Shown: piece after piece, positions 1 to 8,973 of the stretch
Layout of the letters: each line of letters starts with the position of its first letter
How positions within the stretch are numbered: the stretch's first letter is position 1
Assembly: GCA_017424235.1 (NCBI GenBank)
Contig: JAFPAQ010000263.1
Span: 1-49,574 of the forward strand
Length of the DNA: 49,574 nt
Origin: Lachnospiraceae bacterium
Lineage (GTDB): Bacteria > Bacillota > Clostridia > Lachnospirales > Lachnospiraceae
Direction of reading: 5' to 3'
The notes under the pieces: model-generated
What the model saw: the letters and a program-made list of their open reading frames with translations, nothing else
What the model was told of the DNA's origin: nothing
The model's database searches: none
Translations under genes and position numbers: made by a program

Positions 1-72
1 GCTACTGAATGGATTGATTTTGATAATAAGTACATGCGAAAAGATATTGGAAAAGCTATAGACGAAGCATAA
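1..72 (+). CDS. C-terminal end of an unidentified protein (partial)
   Basis: An open frame enters from the left edge and reads 23 codons to TAA at 70-72, ending in KAIDEA. It is followed closely by the SH3 protein gene, so the two may be cotranscribed. Too little sequence is present to name a family. Confidence 0.55.
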   Translation, partial: ATEWIDFDNKYMRKDIGKAIDEA

Positions 73-104
73 GTCTACATATGTATTTAATAATGGGAGG
101 AAAA

Positions 105-1907
105 ATGAGAAACATAAGATTTTTGTCCGCCATGAAAAAAGGTGTTGTGGCTCTGGCGTTGACATTATGTATAGCAACCGGTTCCGGATTTGCTTCTAAT
201 GCAGAAGAAAAAGGTACTGTTACTGTTGAAGCAGGAAAAATAAGAGCTTCAGCAGATACCGGAAGTGAACAGGTTGGAAGTGTTGCAAAGGGTGGAAATG
301 TTGATATTATCAGCAAAACTACCGGAGCAGACGGAAAAACATGGTATCAGGTATATGTTGATGCTAACCAAAAGGGATATATCAGAGCTGATTTAGTAAG
401 TGTTGAAGATAGTTCGAAGATAAAGACAACTTCTGAAACAACCTCTGATAATGGTAATACTACTGCACCGGAGGAGACAACAGCAACTGCTGTCGATGCA
501 AAGAAGGGTACAGTGATTACGAGCAATGTACGAATCAGAAAGGGTGCATCTACTTCACATGATGTTGTAGCAACAGCAAATCGCGGTATGGTTGTAACTG
601 TTACTGGTGAAGCTGATGGAGCAGATGGTAAGAAGTGGTTCCAGATTTCTTTTACATATAACAATAAAGAAATTACAGGTTTTATCCGTTCTGATTTGGT
701 AACCTTTGATGAAGTGCCAAATGATCCCGCAGTAACACAGATAACAGGTGAAAGTGCAGATAACACAGATCAGGAAGTTCAGCCAGAGCAAATACCAGAG
801 GATACAGGTGAAAATGTTGAAGCTGAGGATAATAATGATACACAGCAGCCGGTTGATAGTGTAGTACTTCTCAATACAGAGGAAATACCTTATATTCAGC
901 CGGAATTTGCTACTGTTACATTAAAGTGGCAGGATCAGCAGATAAATGCATATAAAAACGGAGAATTCTATATCTTTTACGCACAATATAATGGCGTAGA
1001 AGGCTGGTATATGTTTGATTCAGTTAATAATACATATCAGAGATATGTATATTCTCAGTCGGAATCTGTTGTACCTGGTGGAAAGACAGCCGGAAACACA
1101 GTGATTATAATTATTCTCATAATTGTGATAGTGATTCTTTTGGCTGCGGTAGGATTACTGTTCTTTAAACTTAGAGAATATTCTGTTGAATATGAGGAAT
1201 ATGCTGAGGGCGAAGAAGATGAGGATGAAGGTCTTGAAGATATCGAACAGTTTGAAGTAGACGAGAATAAGGAAATAGAAGAAGTACCTGAGAAAAAAGG
1301 TATTAAGTCAATATTTGGTTTAGGCAAAAATCGTCAGCAGTATGATGATTCAGAAATGGAGCAGGAAGCTGAAGAAGATGTAGAAGAAGAAATAGAAATA
1401 GAGTCTGAACAGCCAATGCGCAGACCACAAAGACCAGTACAGGAAATGGAGCAGCCAGTGCGCAGACCACAAAGACCGGTACAGGAAATGGAGCAGCCAA
1501 TGCGCAGACCACAAAGACCGGTACAGGAAATGGAGCAGCCAATGCGCAGACCACAAAGACCGGTACAGGAAATGGAGCAGCCGGTGCGCAGACCACAAAG
1601 ACCGGTACAGGAAATGGAGCAGCCAATGCGCAGACCACAAAGACCGGTACAGGAAATGGAACAGCCGGTGCGCAGACCGGAGGGACAGGCACCTGTAAGA
1701 AGACGTTCTGAGGGAGAAATGCAGCAAAGACCACCGTATGGTAACAGACCGACAGGTCAGCCACAGATTAACCCAAATAGAAGACCGACAGGTCAGCCAC
1801 AGGTCAATCAAAACAGAAGACCGGCAGGTCAACCGGTTCCAAGAAGTCAGGTAACCAGAAGTTATCCTCAAAATGAAAAAGACGGAATTGATATGATTGA
1901 TTTATAG
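105..1907 (+). CDS. Membrane-anchored SH3-domain protein with repetitive Arg/Pro-rich cytoplasmic tail
   Basis: A 600-residue protein. I place the start at ATG 105 because GGGAGG sits 5 bases upstream; the in-frame ATG at 81 has no such site. Residues 1-33 look like a signal peptide or anchor. Two bacterial SH3 repeats (about 36-100 and 133-198, both with the GxVxVxxxxIRxGAS-type pattern) should lie outside the cell and bind wall peptides. A very hydrophobic segment at about 331-356 is a membrane span. The cytoplasmic part is first strongly acidic (Glu/Asp runs), then carries six 14-residue repeats (core RRPQRPVQEM) from residue 435 and three shorter units with the core RPTGQPQ. Known of the family: SH3 domains in cell-wall proteins. 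Inferred: an envelope sensor or scaffold with a disordered intracellular tail. The exact role is unknown. Confidence 0.8.
   Translation: MRNIRFLSAMKKGVVALALTLCIATGSGFASNAEEKGTVTVEAGKIRASADTGSEQVGSVAKGGNVDIISKTTGADGKTWYQVYVDANQKGYIRADLVSVEDSSKIKTTSETTSDNGNTTAPEETTATAVDAKKGTVITSNVRIRKGASTSHDVVATANRGMVVTVTGEADGADGKKWFQISFTYNNKEITGFIRSDLVTFDEVPNDPAVTQITGESADNTDQEVQPEQIPEDTGENVEAEDNNDTQQPVDSVVLLNTEEIPYIQPEFATVTLKWQDQQINAYKNGEFYIFYAQYNGVEGWYMFDSVNNTYQRYVYSQSESVVPGGKTAGNTVIIIILIIVIVILLAAVGLLFFKLREYSVEYEEYAEGEEDEDEGLEDIEQFEVDENKEIEEVPEKKGIKSIFGLGKNRQQYDDSEMEQEAEEDVEEEIEIESEQPMRRPQRPVQEMEQPVRRPQRPVQEMEQPMRRPQRPVQEMEQPMRRPQRPVQEMEQPVRRPQRPVQEMEQPMRRPQRPVQEMEQPVRRPEGQAPVRRRSEGEMQQRPPYGNRPTGQPQINPNRRPTGQPQVNQNRRPAGQPVPRSQVTRSYPQNEKDGIDMIDL
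1407..1680 (+). repeat. In-frame 42-bp tandem repeats (six full units plus one partial)
   Basis: Six consecutive 42-bp units each encode EQPxRRPQRPVQEM, with x alternating between Met and Val; a seventh unit decays after RRP. The units are almost identical in DNA, which suggests recent duplication or ongoing slippage. Copy number may vary between strains without breaking the frame. Confidence 0.9.
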
Positions 1908-1921
1908 AGAGTAATTAATTG

Positions 1922-1963
1922 AAATCGAATGTGAAAGCATTTTGCTTTTACATTCGATTTTTT
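1922..1963 (+). terminator. Rho-independent terminator after the SH3 protein gene
   Basis: An 18-base left arm (1922-1939) pairs with 1943-1960 with one G-U-type mismatch, followed by a T run. Confidence 0.8.
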
Positions 1964-1965
1964 GC

Positions 1966-1994
1966 TTGTTTACAATATTGTATTGTGCTACAAT
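1966..1994 (+). promoter_or_regulatory. Putative sigma-A promoter of the GntR gene, with overlapping palindrome
   Basis: TTGTTT and TACAAT are separated by 17 bases. The perfect palindrome TACAATATTGTA (1971-1982) lies inside the spacer and would suit an autoregulatory operator. This function is inferred. Confidence 0.45.
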
Positions 1995-2068
1995 ATATAT
2001 AACAGCCATTATATACAAATTAGTAAAAATTACAGATACTTTCAGAAGAGAGGATGTGGTTATGTAAC

Positions 2069-2437
2069 ATGTTTATAGAAGTTGATTTTAATAGTGATGA
2101 AGCATTATATCTGCAATTAAGAAATCAAATCATAATCGGTATAGCCACTTCACAGTTTCAAGAGGGAGATGCCTTACCATCTGTGAGACAGCTTGCTGAT
2201 ACTATAGGCATTAATATGCATACAGTTAATAAAGCATATTCTGTTCTTAAACAGGAGGGATTTGTAAAGGTTGATAGAAGAAAAGGTGCTGTGGTGGCAG
2301 TAGATATGGATAAGCTTCGAGCGTATGCGGAGCTAAAGAGGGATATGCAGGTCTTACTTGCAAAAAGCAGTTGTAAAAGGATAAGCAAGGAAGAAGTACA
2401 TGCGCTTATTGATGAGATATATGAAGGCTATACGTAA
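2069..2437 (+). CDS. GntR-family transcriptional regulator, YtrA subfamily
   Basis: A 122-residue protein starting MFIEVDF. The N-terminal winged helix-turn-helix includes the family pattern YLQLRNQI, GDALPSVRQLAD, NMHTVNKAYSVLKQEGF and VDRRKGA. The C-terminal part is only about 45 residues, as in the small YtrA group, which usually controls neighbouring ABC transporter genes. Here no ABC genes are adjacent; the next gene is clpC. I prefer ATG 2069 because the family's conserved N terminus begins there; the in-frame ATG at 2054 overlaps its own purine-rich site and would add five residues. Confidence 0.85.
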   Translation: MFIEVDFNSDEALYLQLRNQIIIGIATSQFQEGDALPSVRQLADTIGINMHTVNKAYSVLKQEGFVKVDRRKGAVVAVDMDKLRAYAELKRDMQVLLAKSSCKRISKEEVHALIDEIYEGYT

Positions 2438-2566
2438 CTATTCAGCAAGTCAGTGCAGTAACTGTGCTGGCTGTTAAATAACTTAAATTTAGCAGGCGTG
2501 AATATATCATAAAATGTGATTTTGCATGTATTTGCGCTCGTAACTATGAAGATACATAATAGTTAC
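2434..2566. repeat. Dispersed intergenic repeat with inverted ends, copy upstream of clpC
   Basis: The stretch starts GTAACTATTCAG, overlapping the GntR stop codon, and ends AATAGTTAC. Inside the right end, CGTAACTAT (2539-2547) and ATAGTTACG (2559-2567) form a 9-bp stem with an 11-base loop. The same right-end hairpin recurs at 5313-5339, 24899-24926 and 26288-26313, each about 31-41 bases before a start codon. Confidence 0.6.
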
Positions 2567-2598
2567 GGTTATATAAATTAAAATGGAGGCATTAAATT

Positions 2599-5067
2599 AT
2601 GCAGCAATTTACAGATAAAGCTAAGGTGGCACTTCAAAAAGCTGCAAAAACTGCAAAAGATTTGCAGCAAAGCTATATAGGTAGTGAACATATTTTGGTC
2701 GGTCTTGTAAAAGAAAAAACAGGAGTGGCAGCAAGGGTGCTTGCAGATAATGGTGTAGAAGAGGTACAGATTATTAGTATGATAAAGGAGCTTATTGCTC
2801 CGGAAAGTAATGTAGCTATTCAGGAAAGAGATGGCTACTCACCTCGTGCTACAAAGATATTGGAAGATAGTCATAAAATTGCTATGAAATACAAGAGCCG
2901 GTTAACCGGTACAGAACATATACTGCTTGCTTTGATAAAAGAAGGAGAAAATGTAGGACTTAGACTATTGAATACAATAGGGGTAAATGTGCAGAAATTG
3001 TATATGGATACTATTGTGGCAATGGGAGAAGATCCTTCTCAGCATAAAGATGATTTATCAAAAAATAAGAATAAGAAAAAGAAAGATGGAACAACGGTAA
3101 CCCTTAATCAGTATAGCCGTGATTTAACACAGCTTGCAAAGGATGGTAAACTTGACCCTGTGATAGGAAGGGAAAGTGAAATCATGCGAGTTGTGCAAAT
3201 ATTGTCAAGACGTACTAAGAATAATCCTTGCCTTATAGGAGAACCTGGAGTTGGAAAGACTGCAATAGCAGAGGGATTGGCTCTTAGAATAGTAAATGGA
3301 GAGGTACCTGATACTGTAAAGAATAAGAGGGTCGTTACACTGGATCTTGCCGGGATGGTAGCTGGTTCCAAATACAGAGGAGAATTTGAAGAACGTATTA
3401 AGAAAGTAATACGAGAGGTAGTAGAGGCTGGAAATATTTATCTGTTTTTAGATGAAATACATACACTTATAGGAGCAGGTGGAGCGGAGGGCGCCATTGA
3501 TGCATCAAATATTCTTAAACCTTCTTTGTCAAGAGGGGAGATTCAGCTTATTGGTGCTACTACTATTTCTGAATACAGAAAATATATTGAGAAGGATGCC
3601 GCACTTGAGAGAAGATTTCAGCCTGTTATGGTAGAAGAACCTACTCAGCAGGAGGCTGTGGCTATATTAAATGGCGTTGCTTACAAATATGAAGAACATC
3701 ACAATGTAACTATTACACAGGATGCAATTGAAGCTGCAGTAAAACTTTCTGACAGATATATAAATGACAGAAATCTTCCTGATAAGGCAATTGATCTTAT
3801 TGATGAAGCGTCCGCAGCAATAAGATTAAAGAATATGCATATACCTGAAAATCTTAAAGAAATGACCGAAGAAATCAGAAAGATAGATTTACAGATAGAA
3901 AGATCGATTAAGATGGAGGCATTTGCGCAGGCAGCTGAATTGAGGCAGAAACAGGAAAATCTCATTAAAAAGTATGAAAAAGCAGTTGCAAAGCATGAGA
4001 AGCAACAGGCTGAAAAGAGCCTTGTTGTAACTGAAAACGATATTGCAGAAGTAGTTGCAAACTGGACAAAGATTCCTGTCAAAAAGCTAACACAAAAAGA
4101 AAGTGATAAACTGTTGAAGCTGGAGTCTATACTTCATAAGAGAGTTGTGGGACAGGAGGAGTCTGTAAAAGCAGTTGCACAGACAATGAAAAGAGGTCGT
4201 GTAGGATTGCAGGATCCAAACAGACCGATAGGTTCATTTCTGTTTCTGGGTCCTACAGGTGTGGGCAAAACTGAACTTTCAAAAGCATTGGCAGAGGCTA
4301 TGTTTGGTTCAGAAAGTGCTTTGATCAGAGTTGATATGTCTGAATATATGGAGTCTCATTCTGTGTCCAAAATGATTGGTTCACCTCCAGGCTATGTTGG
4401 GTTTGAAGAGGGAGGACAGTTAAGTGAAAAGGTCAGAAGAAATCCTTATTCAGTTGTACTTTTTGATGAAATAGAAAAGGCACATCCGGATGTATTCAAT
4501 ATTCTTTTACAGGTGCTTGATGATGGACATATTACAGATTCAAAGGGAAGAAAAGTCAGCTTTAAGAATACGGTTCTTATTATGACCTCAAATGCAGGAG
4601 CACAGAGAATAGTTGATCCTAAAAATCTTGGATTTAATACATCAAGAGATGCAGATGCAGATTATAATAAGATGAAATCAAACGTTATGGATGAGGTTAA
4701 GCGTATGTTTAAACCTGAATTTCTTAACAGAATTGATGAAATAATGGTATTCCATCCACTTACAGAACAGGATATGAAACAGATAATTACCATGCTGGCA
4801 AAAAATCTTTGTGACCGTTGTAAAGCACAGATGGATATAGAATTGTCGTTTACAAATACATTAAAGGAGCATCTTGTAAAGAAATATGCAGATCTTAAGA
4901 TGGGTGCCCGTCCACTGAAAAGAGCTATTCAGAATGTTGTTGAAAATGAGCTTGCAACAGCAGTTCTTGAAGGTCGTGTTGGTCGTGGAGACGTTGTTCA
5001 GGCAGGAGTTAGAAATGATAAGATAACGTTTGCGGTGAAAAACAGACCATCTGATAAAAATGAATAA
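2599..5067 (+). CDS. clpC: ClpC, AAA+ unfoldase of the ClpCP protease
   Basis: An 822-residue HSP100 protein that unfolds substrates and feeds them to ClpP. It has an N-terminal Clp repeat domain ([14 protein letters not shown] and a second repeat near residue 80), a first AAA module with Walker A GEPGVGKT at about 214 and Walker B FLDEIHT, and a UVR-like coiled middle region ([15 protein letters not shown]). The second AAA module has GPTGVGKT at about 551 and LFDEIEKAH. The tripeptide LGF after the second module fits the ClpP-contact loop. In many Firmicutes clpC follows ctsR-mcsA-mcsB; here none of those are adjacent and a GntR gene precedes it. I found no CtsR-type heptad repeat upstream. 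GGAGG lies just before the ATG. Confidence 0.95.
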   Translation: MQQFTDKAKVALQKAAKTAKDLQQSYIGSEHILVGLVKEKTGVAARVLADNGVEEVQIISMIKELIAPESNVAIQERDGYSPRATKILEDSHKIAMKYKSRLTGTEHILLALIKEGENVGLRLLNTIGVNVQKLYMDTIVAMGEDPSQHKDDLSKNKNKKKKDGTTVTLNQYSRDLTQLAKDGKLDPVIGRESEIMRVVQILSRRTKNNPCLIGEPGVGKTAIAEGLALRIVNGEVPDTVKNKRVVTLDLAGMVAGSKYRGEFEERIKKVIREVVEAGNIYLFLDEIHTLIGAGGAEGAIDASNILKPSLSRGEIQLIGATTISEYRKYIEKDAALERRFQPVMVEEPTQQEAVAILNGVAYKYEEHHNVTITQDAIEAAVKLSDRYINDRNLPDKAIDLIDEASAAIRLKNMHIPENLKEMTEEIRKIDLQIERSIKMEAFAQAAELRQKQENLIKKYEKAVAKHEKQQAEKSLVVTENDIAEVVANWTKIPVKKLTQKESDKLLKLESILHKRVVGQEESVKAVAQTMKRGRVGLQDPNRPIGSFLFLGPTGVGKTELSKALAEAMFGSESALIRVDMSEYMESHSVSKMIGSPPGYVGFEEGGQLSEKVRRNPYSVVLFDEIEKAHPDVFNILLQVLDDGHITDSKGRKVSFKNTVLIMTSNAGAQRIVDPKNLGFNTSRDADADYNKMKSNVMDEVKRMFKPEFLNRIDEIMVFHPLTEQDMKQIITMLAKNLCDRCKAQMDIELSFTNTLKEHLVKKYADLKMGARPLKRAIQNVVENELATAVLEGRVGRGDVVQAGVRNDKITFAVKNRPSDKNE

Positions 5068-5189
5068 AATTTAATAAAAAAACACAATTTTAGTGTAGAT
5101 AAATGACGAAAAATATTATATACTGATAATACTTCAAGGAATTGTCTTGAAATTTGAACATACATACAAATAGTGCTTGTAATTGATTT

Positions 5190-5339
5190 GTAACTGTTTG
5201 GCAGGTCTGCGCATTTACTGCGAAGACCGTAAGAAAATGTAGTGGAAACAAGCACAAATCCATTTGCATAACGAACTTGTTCGTATTGCAAATTTTGCAT
5301 GGATTTGTGTTCGTAACTATGAAGGTCCTGAATAGTTAC
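5190..5339. repeat. Structured dispersed repeat, copy filling the clpC-5380 gap
   Basis: The clpC-to-5380 gap (312 bp) is mostly this element. It starts GTAACTGTT and ends AATAGTTAC. It contains three nested hairpins: GGTCT/AGACC with CGCA/TGCG (about 5203-5228), a long imperfect hairpin bounded by CACAAATCCAT (5253-5263) and ATGGATTTGTG (5299-5309) with inner ACGAA/TTCGT, and GTAACTAT/ATAGTTAC (5313-5339). Its right half closely resembles the copy before clpC. Confidence 0.65.
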
Positions 5340-5379
5340 ATTGGTTTACATTCACCATGGATTTTAGGAGGCAAAAGAA

Positions 5380-5793
5380 ATGGCAGTAGTTGAGGAATTA
5401 CTACGTTCTGAGGTTAATGGAAATATCAGCTTTGGTAATCATAAGCTTGCGGCAAAGGCTAAGCTTGAAGATTTTGAACACGCAGGTGACATTTATAAGA
5501 TTAAGACATTTCAGGCGATGACAAAGCTTGAGAAAAATGGTTTGTTCTTATATGAATCAGTTCCTGGAACATCTGTATGTGACTTCTGTGAAAAAGAAGA
5601 TAGTATTTCATTTACAGTAGAAGGTGATCAGGATGCACAGATTACAATAGGATTGTCAGATGATACAGAGTATGAAATAATTGTTGCAGGTGAGAGTGCC
5701 GGAGTAATGAAAACTAACCTTTCCGGAAAGCTTAATATTAGTGTTGAGTTAGAGGGAATGGGACAGGTAGAAGTAAAATTAAATAAAAAGTAA
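5380..5793 (+). CDS. Conserved hypothetical protein (often labelled 'endosialidase' in Lachnospiraceae)
   Basis: A 137-residue acidic soluble protein with no signal peptide or membrane span. It is rich in predicted beta strands, with a central motif YESVPGTSVCDFC. From memory, close relatives recur in Lachnospiraceae genomes and are sometimes called 'endosialidase'. I see no sialidase catalytic pattern here, so I do not accept that label. It has a strong GGAGG site, its own terminator, and a structured repeat upstream, so it is probably a single-gene unit. Confidence 0.75.
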   Translation: MAVVEELLRSEVNGNISFGNHKLAAKAKLEDFEHAGDIYKIKTFQAMTKLEKNGLFLYESVPGTSVCDFCEKEDSISFTVEGDQDAQITIGLSDDTEYEIIVAGESAGVMKTNLSGKLNISVELEGMGQVEVKLNKK

Positions 5794-5800
5794 TGTGATT

Positions 5801-5833
5801 AACCTCCTCTGGCATATACAGAGGGGGTTTTTA
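5801..5833 (+). terminator. Rho-independent terminator after the 5380 gene
   Basis: AACCTCCTCTG pairs with CAGAGGGGGTT across a 7-base loop, followed by a T run. Confidence 0.85.
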
Positions 5834-5874
5834 GTTTCAGGTAGTATTTTGCGCAATAATAGAAAGGACAATTG

Positions 5875-7248
5875 ATGGCTAAAAAAATTACAACTATGTT
5901 TTTTTGTCAGGAATGTGGATATGAGTCTGCTAAATGGATGGGGCAGTGTCCGGCTTGTAAAAGCTGGAATACCTTTGTAGAGGAAAAAGTAAATGCAACC
6001 TCCACAGGAATGGGTGGAACAGTAAAAAGTACCGGTATTAAGGATATTCCAAAGCCGGTAGGTATAGGAGATATATCCTTAAATGAAGAGGACAGAATAA
6101 ATACAGGTATAGATGAATTGGACAGAGTATTAGGTGGTGGAATAGTACAAGGCTCGCTTACTTTAGTAGGCGGAGATCCGGGAATTGGAAAATCAACACT
6201 GCTGTTGCAGATGTGTCGTTTACTGTCTGAAAAAGGACATAAAGTGTTATATATATCAGGAGAGGAATCCTTAAAACAGATTAAGTTAAGAGCGGTTAGA
6301 ATAGGTGAATTTTCAAATTCAATGCTTTTGCTGTGTGAGACTAATCTTGGCATTATTGAAGAGGCCATAAGAAAGGCATCACCTGAGATAGTAATAATAG
6401 ATTCTATTCAGACTATGAACCAGGAAGAATTATCTGCTGCACCGGGAAGTGTTTCGCAGGTAAGAGAAGCGACAAATATGTTTTTAAAGATTGCTAAAGG
6501 AATGAATATTTCTATATTTATAGTCGGACATGTCACTAAAGAAGGGACAGTTGCCGGACCAAGAGTTTTGGAGCATATGGTCGATTCAGTATTGTATTTT
6601 GAAGGTGACAGACATGCATCTTATAGAATTTTAAGAGGTGTAAAAAACAGATTTGGCTCTACTAATGAGATAGGTGTTTTTGAAATGCGCAGAGAAGGTC
6701 TTATAGAGGTTGAGAATCCTTCGGAATATATGCTTAGTGGAAAGCCGGCAGGTGCAAGCGGTTCGGTGGTAGTCTGTTCAATAGAAGGCACCAGACCTAT
6801 ACTTATTGAGATTCAGGCACTTGTATGCAGAACTAATTTTGGCATACCAAGGAGGCAGACTACCGGTACTGATTTTAACAGGGTCAATCTGTTAATGGCA
6901 GTTCTTGAAAAGAGGGTTGGACTTCAGATAGGGGACTGCGATGCTTATGTAAATATTGCAGGAGGTATGAAGGTAACTGAACCGGCAATAGACCTTGGCA
7001 TTGTTCTTGCTATTGTATCAAGCTTTAAAAACCGACCTATTGATGAAAAAACGCTTGTTTTTGGAGAAGTTGGTCTTAGTGGAGAGGTTAGGGCAGTAAG
7101 TATGGCGATGCAAAGAGTGAATGAAGCTAAAAAATTGGGATTTGACACTGTAATTATGCCTAAGGTATGTATGGAAGGCATGGATAAAATAGATGGAATA
7201 AAAATAATTGGTGTAGGTGGAATAGCAGAGGCTATTGATCAAATATAA
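5875..7248 (+). CDS. radA: RadA (Sms), DNA repair and branch-migration ATPase
   Basis: A 457-residue protein acting in recombination intermediate processing. The N-terminal zinc finger has CQECG and CPAC (residues 11-28). Walker A GGDPGIGKST follows at about 99-107, then the RadA signature KNRFGSTNEIG and a C-terminal Lon-like domain. Length and order are normal. I choose ATG 5875 because AAAGGA ends 6 bases before it; the TTG at 5872 is too close to that site. The M18 aminopeptidase gene starts 22 bases downstream, so the two probably share a transcript. Confidence 0.95.
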   Translation: MAKKITTMFFCQECGYESAKWMGQCPACKSWNTFVEEKVNATSTGMGGTVKSTGIKDIPKPVGIGDISLNEEDRINTGIDELDRVLGGGIVQGSLTLVGGDPGIGKSTLLLQMCRLLSEKGHKVLYISGEESLKQIKLRAVRIGEFSNSMLLLCETNLGIIEEAIRKASPEIVIIDSIQTMNQEELSAAPGSVSQVREATNMFLKIAKGMNISIFIVGHVTKEGTVAGPRVLEHMVDSVLYFEGDRHASYRILRGVKNRFGSTNEIGVFEMRREGLIEVENPSEYMLSGKPAGASGSVVVCSIEGTRPILIEIQALVCRTNFGIPRRQTTGTDFNRVNLLMAVLEKRVGLQIGDCDAYVNIAGGMKVTEPAIDLGIVLAIVSSFKNRPIDEKTLVFGEVGLSGEVRAVSMAMQRVNEAKKLGFDTVIMPKVCMEGMDKIDGIKIIGVGGIAEAIDQI

Positions 7249-7270
7249 TTTTTTAGGAGTAGAGATATTT

Positions 7271-8581
7271 ATGGATAATTATGATGTTAATGAATTAATG
7301 CAATTTATGAATGAAAATATTACAGCTTACCATGCGATTGAGAATATTTCTAATGAACTTGGAGCAAAAGGTTTTTGTGAATTTTGCGAAAAAGAAATAT
7401 GGAATATCAGTAAGGGTGAAAAGGGATATTGTATTAGAAATGGTTCGTCACTTATAGCCTTTAAAATTCCTTATGTAAGTGTTGATGCCATTAAAGGATT
7501 TCATATCTTTGCAGCACATGCGGATTCACCAGCCTTCAAAATAAAAGAAAATCCGGAAATGACCAAAGAGGGAGTTTATGTCTGTCTTAATACAGAAAAA
7601 TATGGTGGAATGATAATGAATACATGGCTGGACAGACCACTCACAATAGCAGGACGAGTATGTGTATTGGAAGATGGGGATATAAAGTCATATAATGTAA
7701 AGCTTAAGGACAATATATGCATGATTCCTAACCTTGCTATTCATATGAACATAGATGTAAATAGTGGTGTGGCATTAAATGCACAAACAGATATGCTTCC
7801 TCTTATTACAATGATATCAGATGAAGATGAGAACAAATTTTCATTAAATAGATTGCTGGCAGAAGAACTGAATATTAAGCTTAATAAAAAGTATTCTGAA
7901 GAGGATATATTGGCATCAGATATTTTTATTGAAAATTGTCAAAAAGCAGTTTTGGCAGGTGCAAATGATGAATTTATTATGACGCCAAGATATGATGACC
8001 TTGCATGCGTATTTGCCGGATTAAAAAGCTTTGAAGCTTCTGAATCAGACAAATACATAGATGTATTAGCGGTTTTTGATAATGAAGAAGTAGGCAGTCT
8101 TACAAGGCAGGGAGCAGATTCAACTTTTCTCAAGGATACGCTTGAAAATATTGCAGATGGGATTGGGATAGATGCAAGGATATTTAGAACATGGAAGGCA
8201 GACAGTTTTATGATAAGTGCAGACAACGCACATGCCTGTCATCCAAATCAGGCAGGAAAAGCAGATCCTGTTAACAAGCCTTACTTAAATAAAGGTATTG
8301 TACTAAAATATCATGGTGGACAGAAGTATGCAACGGATGCATATTCATCAGCTTTTGTCAAAAGGATTTGCAAAGAAGAGAATATCCCATATCAAATATA
8401 CACTAACAGGTCGGATATTGCAGGAGGCTCTACTCTTGGAAATCTGTCTATGGCACAGGTATCAATGGCAGCAGCAGATATAGGGCTACCGCAGTTGGCA
8501 ATGCATTCGTCATATGAAACAGCAGGCGTTAAAGATATGGACTATATGATTAAGCTTGTGAAAAGATTTTTTGAGATATAA
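7271..8581 (+). CDS. M18-family aminopeptidase (aspartyl aminopeptidase type)
   Basis: A 436-residue cytosolic metallopeptidase that removes N-terminal (often acidic) residues. Motifs of the family are HADSPAFKIK (first metal ligand region), RYDDLACVF, DNEEVGS (catalytic Glu pair), DNAHACHPN, and GGSTLGN near the C terminus. The start at 7271 is set by TAGGAG 11 bases upstream; the open frame extends further up but begins inside radA. It is downstream of radA with no terminator between. A GC-rich hairpin (8589-8606) and a bidirectional terminator follow. Confidence 0.92.
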   Translation: MDNYDVNELMQFMNENITAYHAIENISNELGAKGFCEFCEKEIWNISKGEKGYCIRNGSSLIAFKIPYVSVDAIKGFHIFAAHADSPAFKIKENPEMTKEGVYVCLNTEKYGGMIMNTWLDRPLTIAGRVCVLEDGDIKSYNVKLKDNICMIPNLAIHMNIDVNSGVALNAQTDMLPLITMISDEDENKFSLNRLLAEELNIKLNKKYSEEDILASDIFIENCQKAVLAGANDEFIMTPRYDDLACVFAGLKSFEASESDKYIDVLAVFDNEEVGSLTRQGADSTFLKDTLENIADGIGIDARIFRTWKADSFMISADNAHACHPNQAGKADPVNKPYLNKGIVLKYHGGQKYATDAYSSAFVKRICKEENIPYQIYTNRSDIAGGSTLGNLSMAQVSMAAADIGLPQLAMHSSYETAGVKDMDYMIKLVKRFFEI

Positions 8582-8616
8582 AATGATTAGGGGGCAAAAG
8601 CCCTCTAAGTATATAA

Positions 8617-8644
8617 AAAAAGAGATACTTAATGTATCTCTTTT
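8617..8644. terminator. Bidirectional terminator between the M18 gene and tRNA-Trp
   Basis: AAAAGAGATAC pairs with GTATCTCTTTT across a short loop. A runs on the left and T on the right let it serve both the + strand peptidase gene and the - strand tRNA. Confidence 0.75.
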
Positions 8645-8646
8645 AG

Positions 8647-8717
8647 CAGGGGCAGAAGGAATCGAACCCTCGTTAACGGTTTTGGAGACCGCTGTTCTAC
8701 CGCTGAACTATGCCCCT
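8647..8717 (-). tRNA. tRNA-Trp (anticodon CCA)
   Basis: On the minus strand the acceptor arms AGGGGCA and TGCCCCT pair fully. The D arm contains AGCGGTAGA, the anticodon loop is CTCCAAA (anticodon CCA), and the T arm has GGTTCGATTCC. The discriminator is G; CCA is not encoded. Confidence 0.93.
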
Positions 8718-8756
8718 ATGTCATATTTTGTTATCTCTGTCTCACTGACGAATGTT

Positions 8757-8785
8757 AGTATATCATTATAATAATATAAATGCAA
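8757..8785 (-). promoter_or_regulatory. Promoter of tRNA-Trp
   Basis: Read on the minus strand, TTGCAT and TATACT are separated by 17 bases, about 40 bases before the tRNA 5' end. Confidence 0.6.
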
Positions 8786-8909
8786 GCCTTTTTTATAAAA
8801 AAATAAAGAAAAATAGTAGAACTTTTGGACATTAAAAATATTGGTTATACAGCATTTTAAGAAAAAGTTTTGTATTCACAGAAAATAGTATACATAATAC
8901 TTATATTGA

Positions 8910-8938
8910 TTGACACCATACAATAAAAAAGTTATAAT
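8910..8938 (+). promoter_or_regulatory. Consensus sigma-A promoter of the 8974 gene
   Basis: A perfect TTGACA and a perfect TATAAT are separated by exactly 17 bases in an AT-rich region. The start codon is 35 bases downstream of the -10 box. Confidence 0.85.
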
Positions 8939-8973
8939 TATATATAATATTGATGCTTAAGAGGAGACAAAAA

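Noticed and set aside
1407-1680. CRISPR-like tandem repeats
   Set aside because: The units are contiguous and in frame within a protein-coding gene.
1303-1871. Two long open frames on the minus strand opposite the SH3 protein tail
   Set aside because: They are translations of the 42-bp repeats in other frames; the plus-strand frame has a start, ribosome-binding site, domains and terminator.
4998-5300. A 100-residue minus-strand open frame after clpC
   Set aside because: It overlaps the end of clpC and the structured repeat and lacks a ribosome-binding site.
5380-5793. Endosialidase
   Set aside because: The label circulates for this family, but the 137 residues show no sialidase motif or secretion signal.
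8571-8771. A 66-residue open frame overlapping tRNA-Trp
   Set aside because: It is the complement of the tRNA gene; it has no ribosome-binding site.
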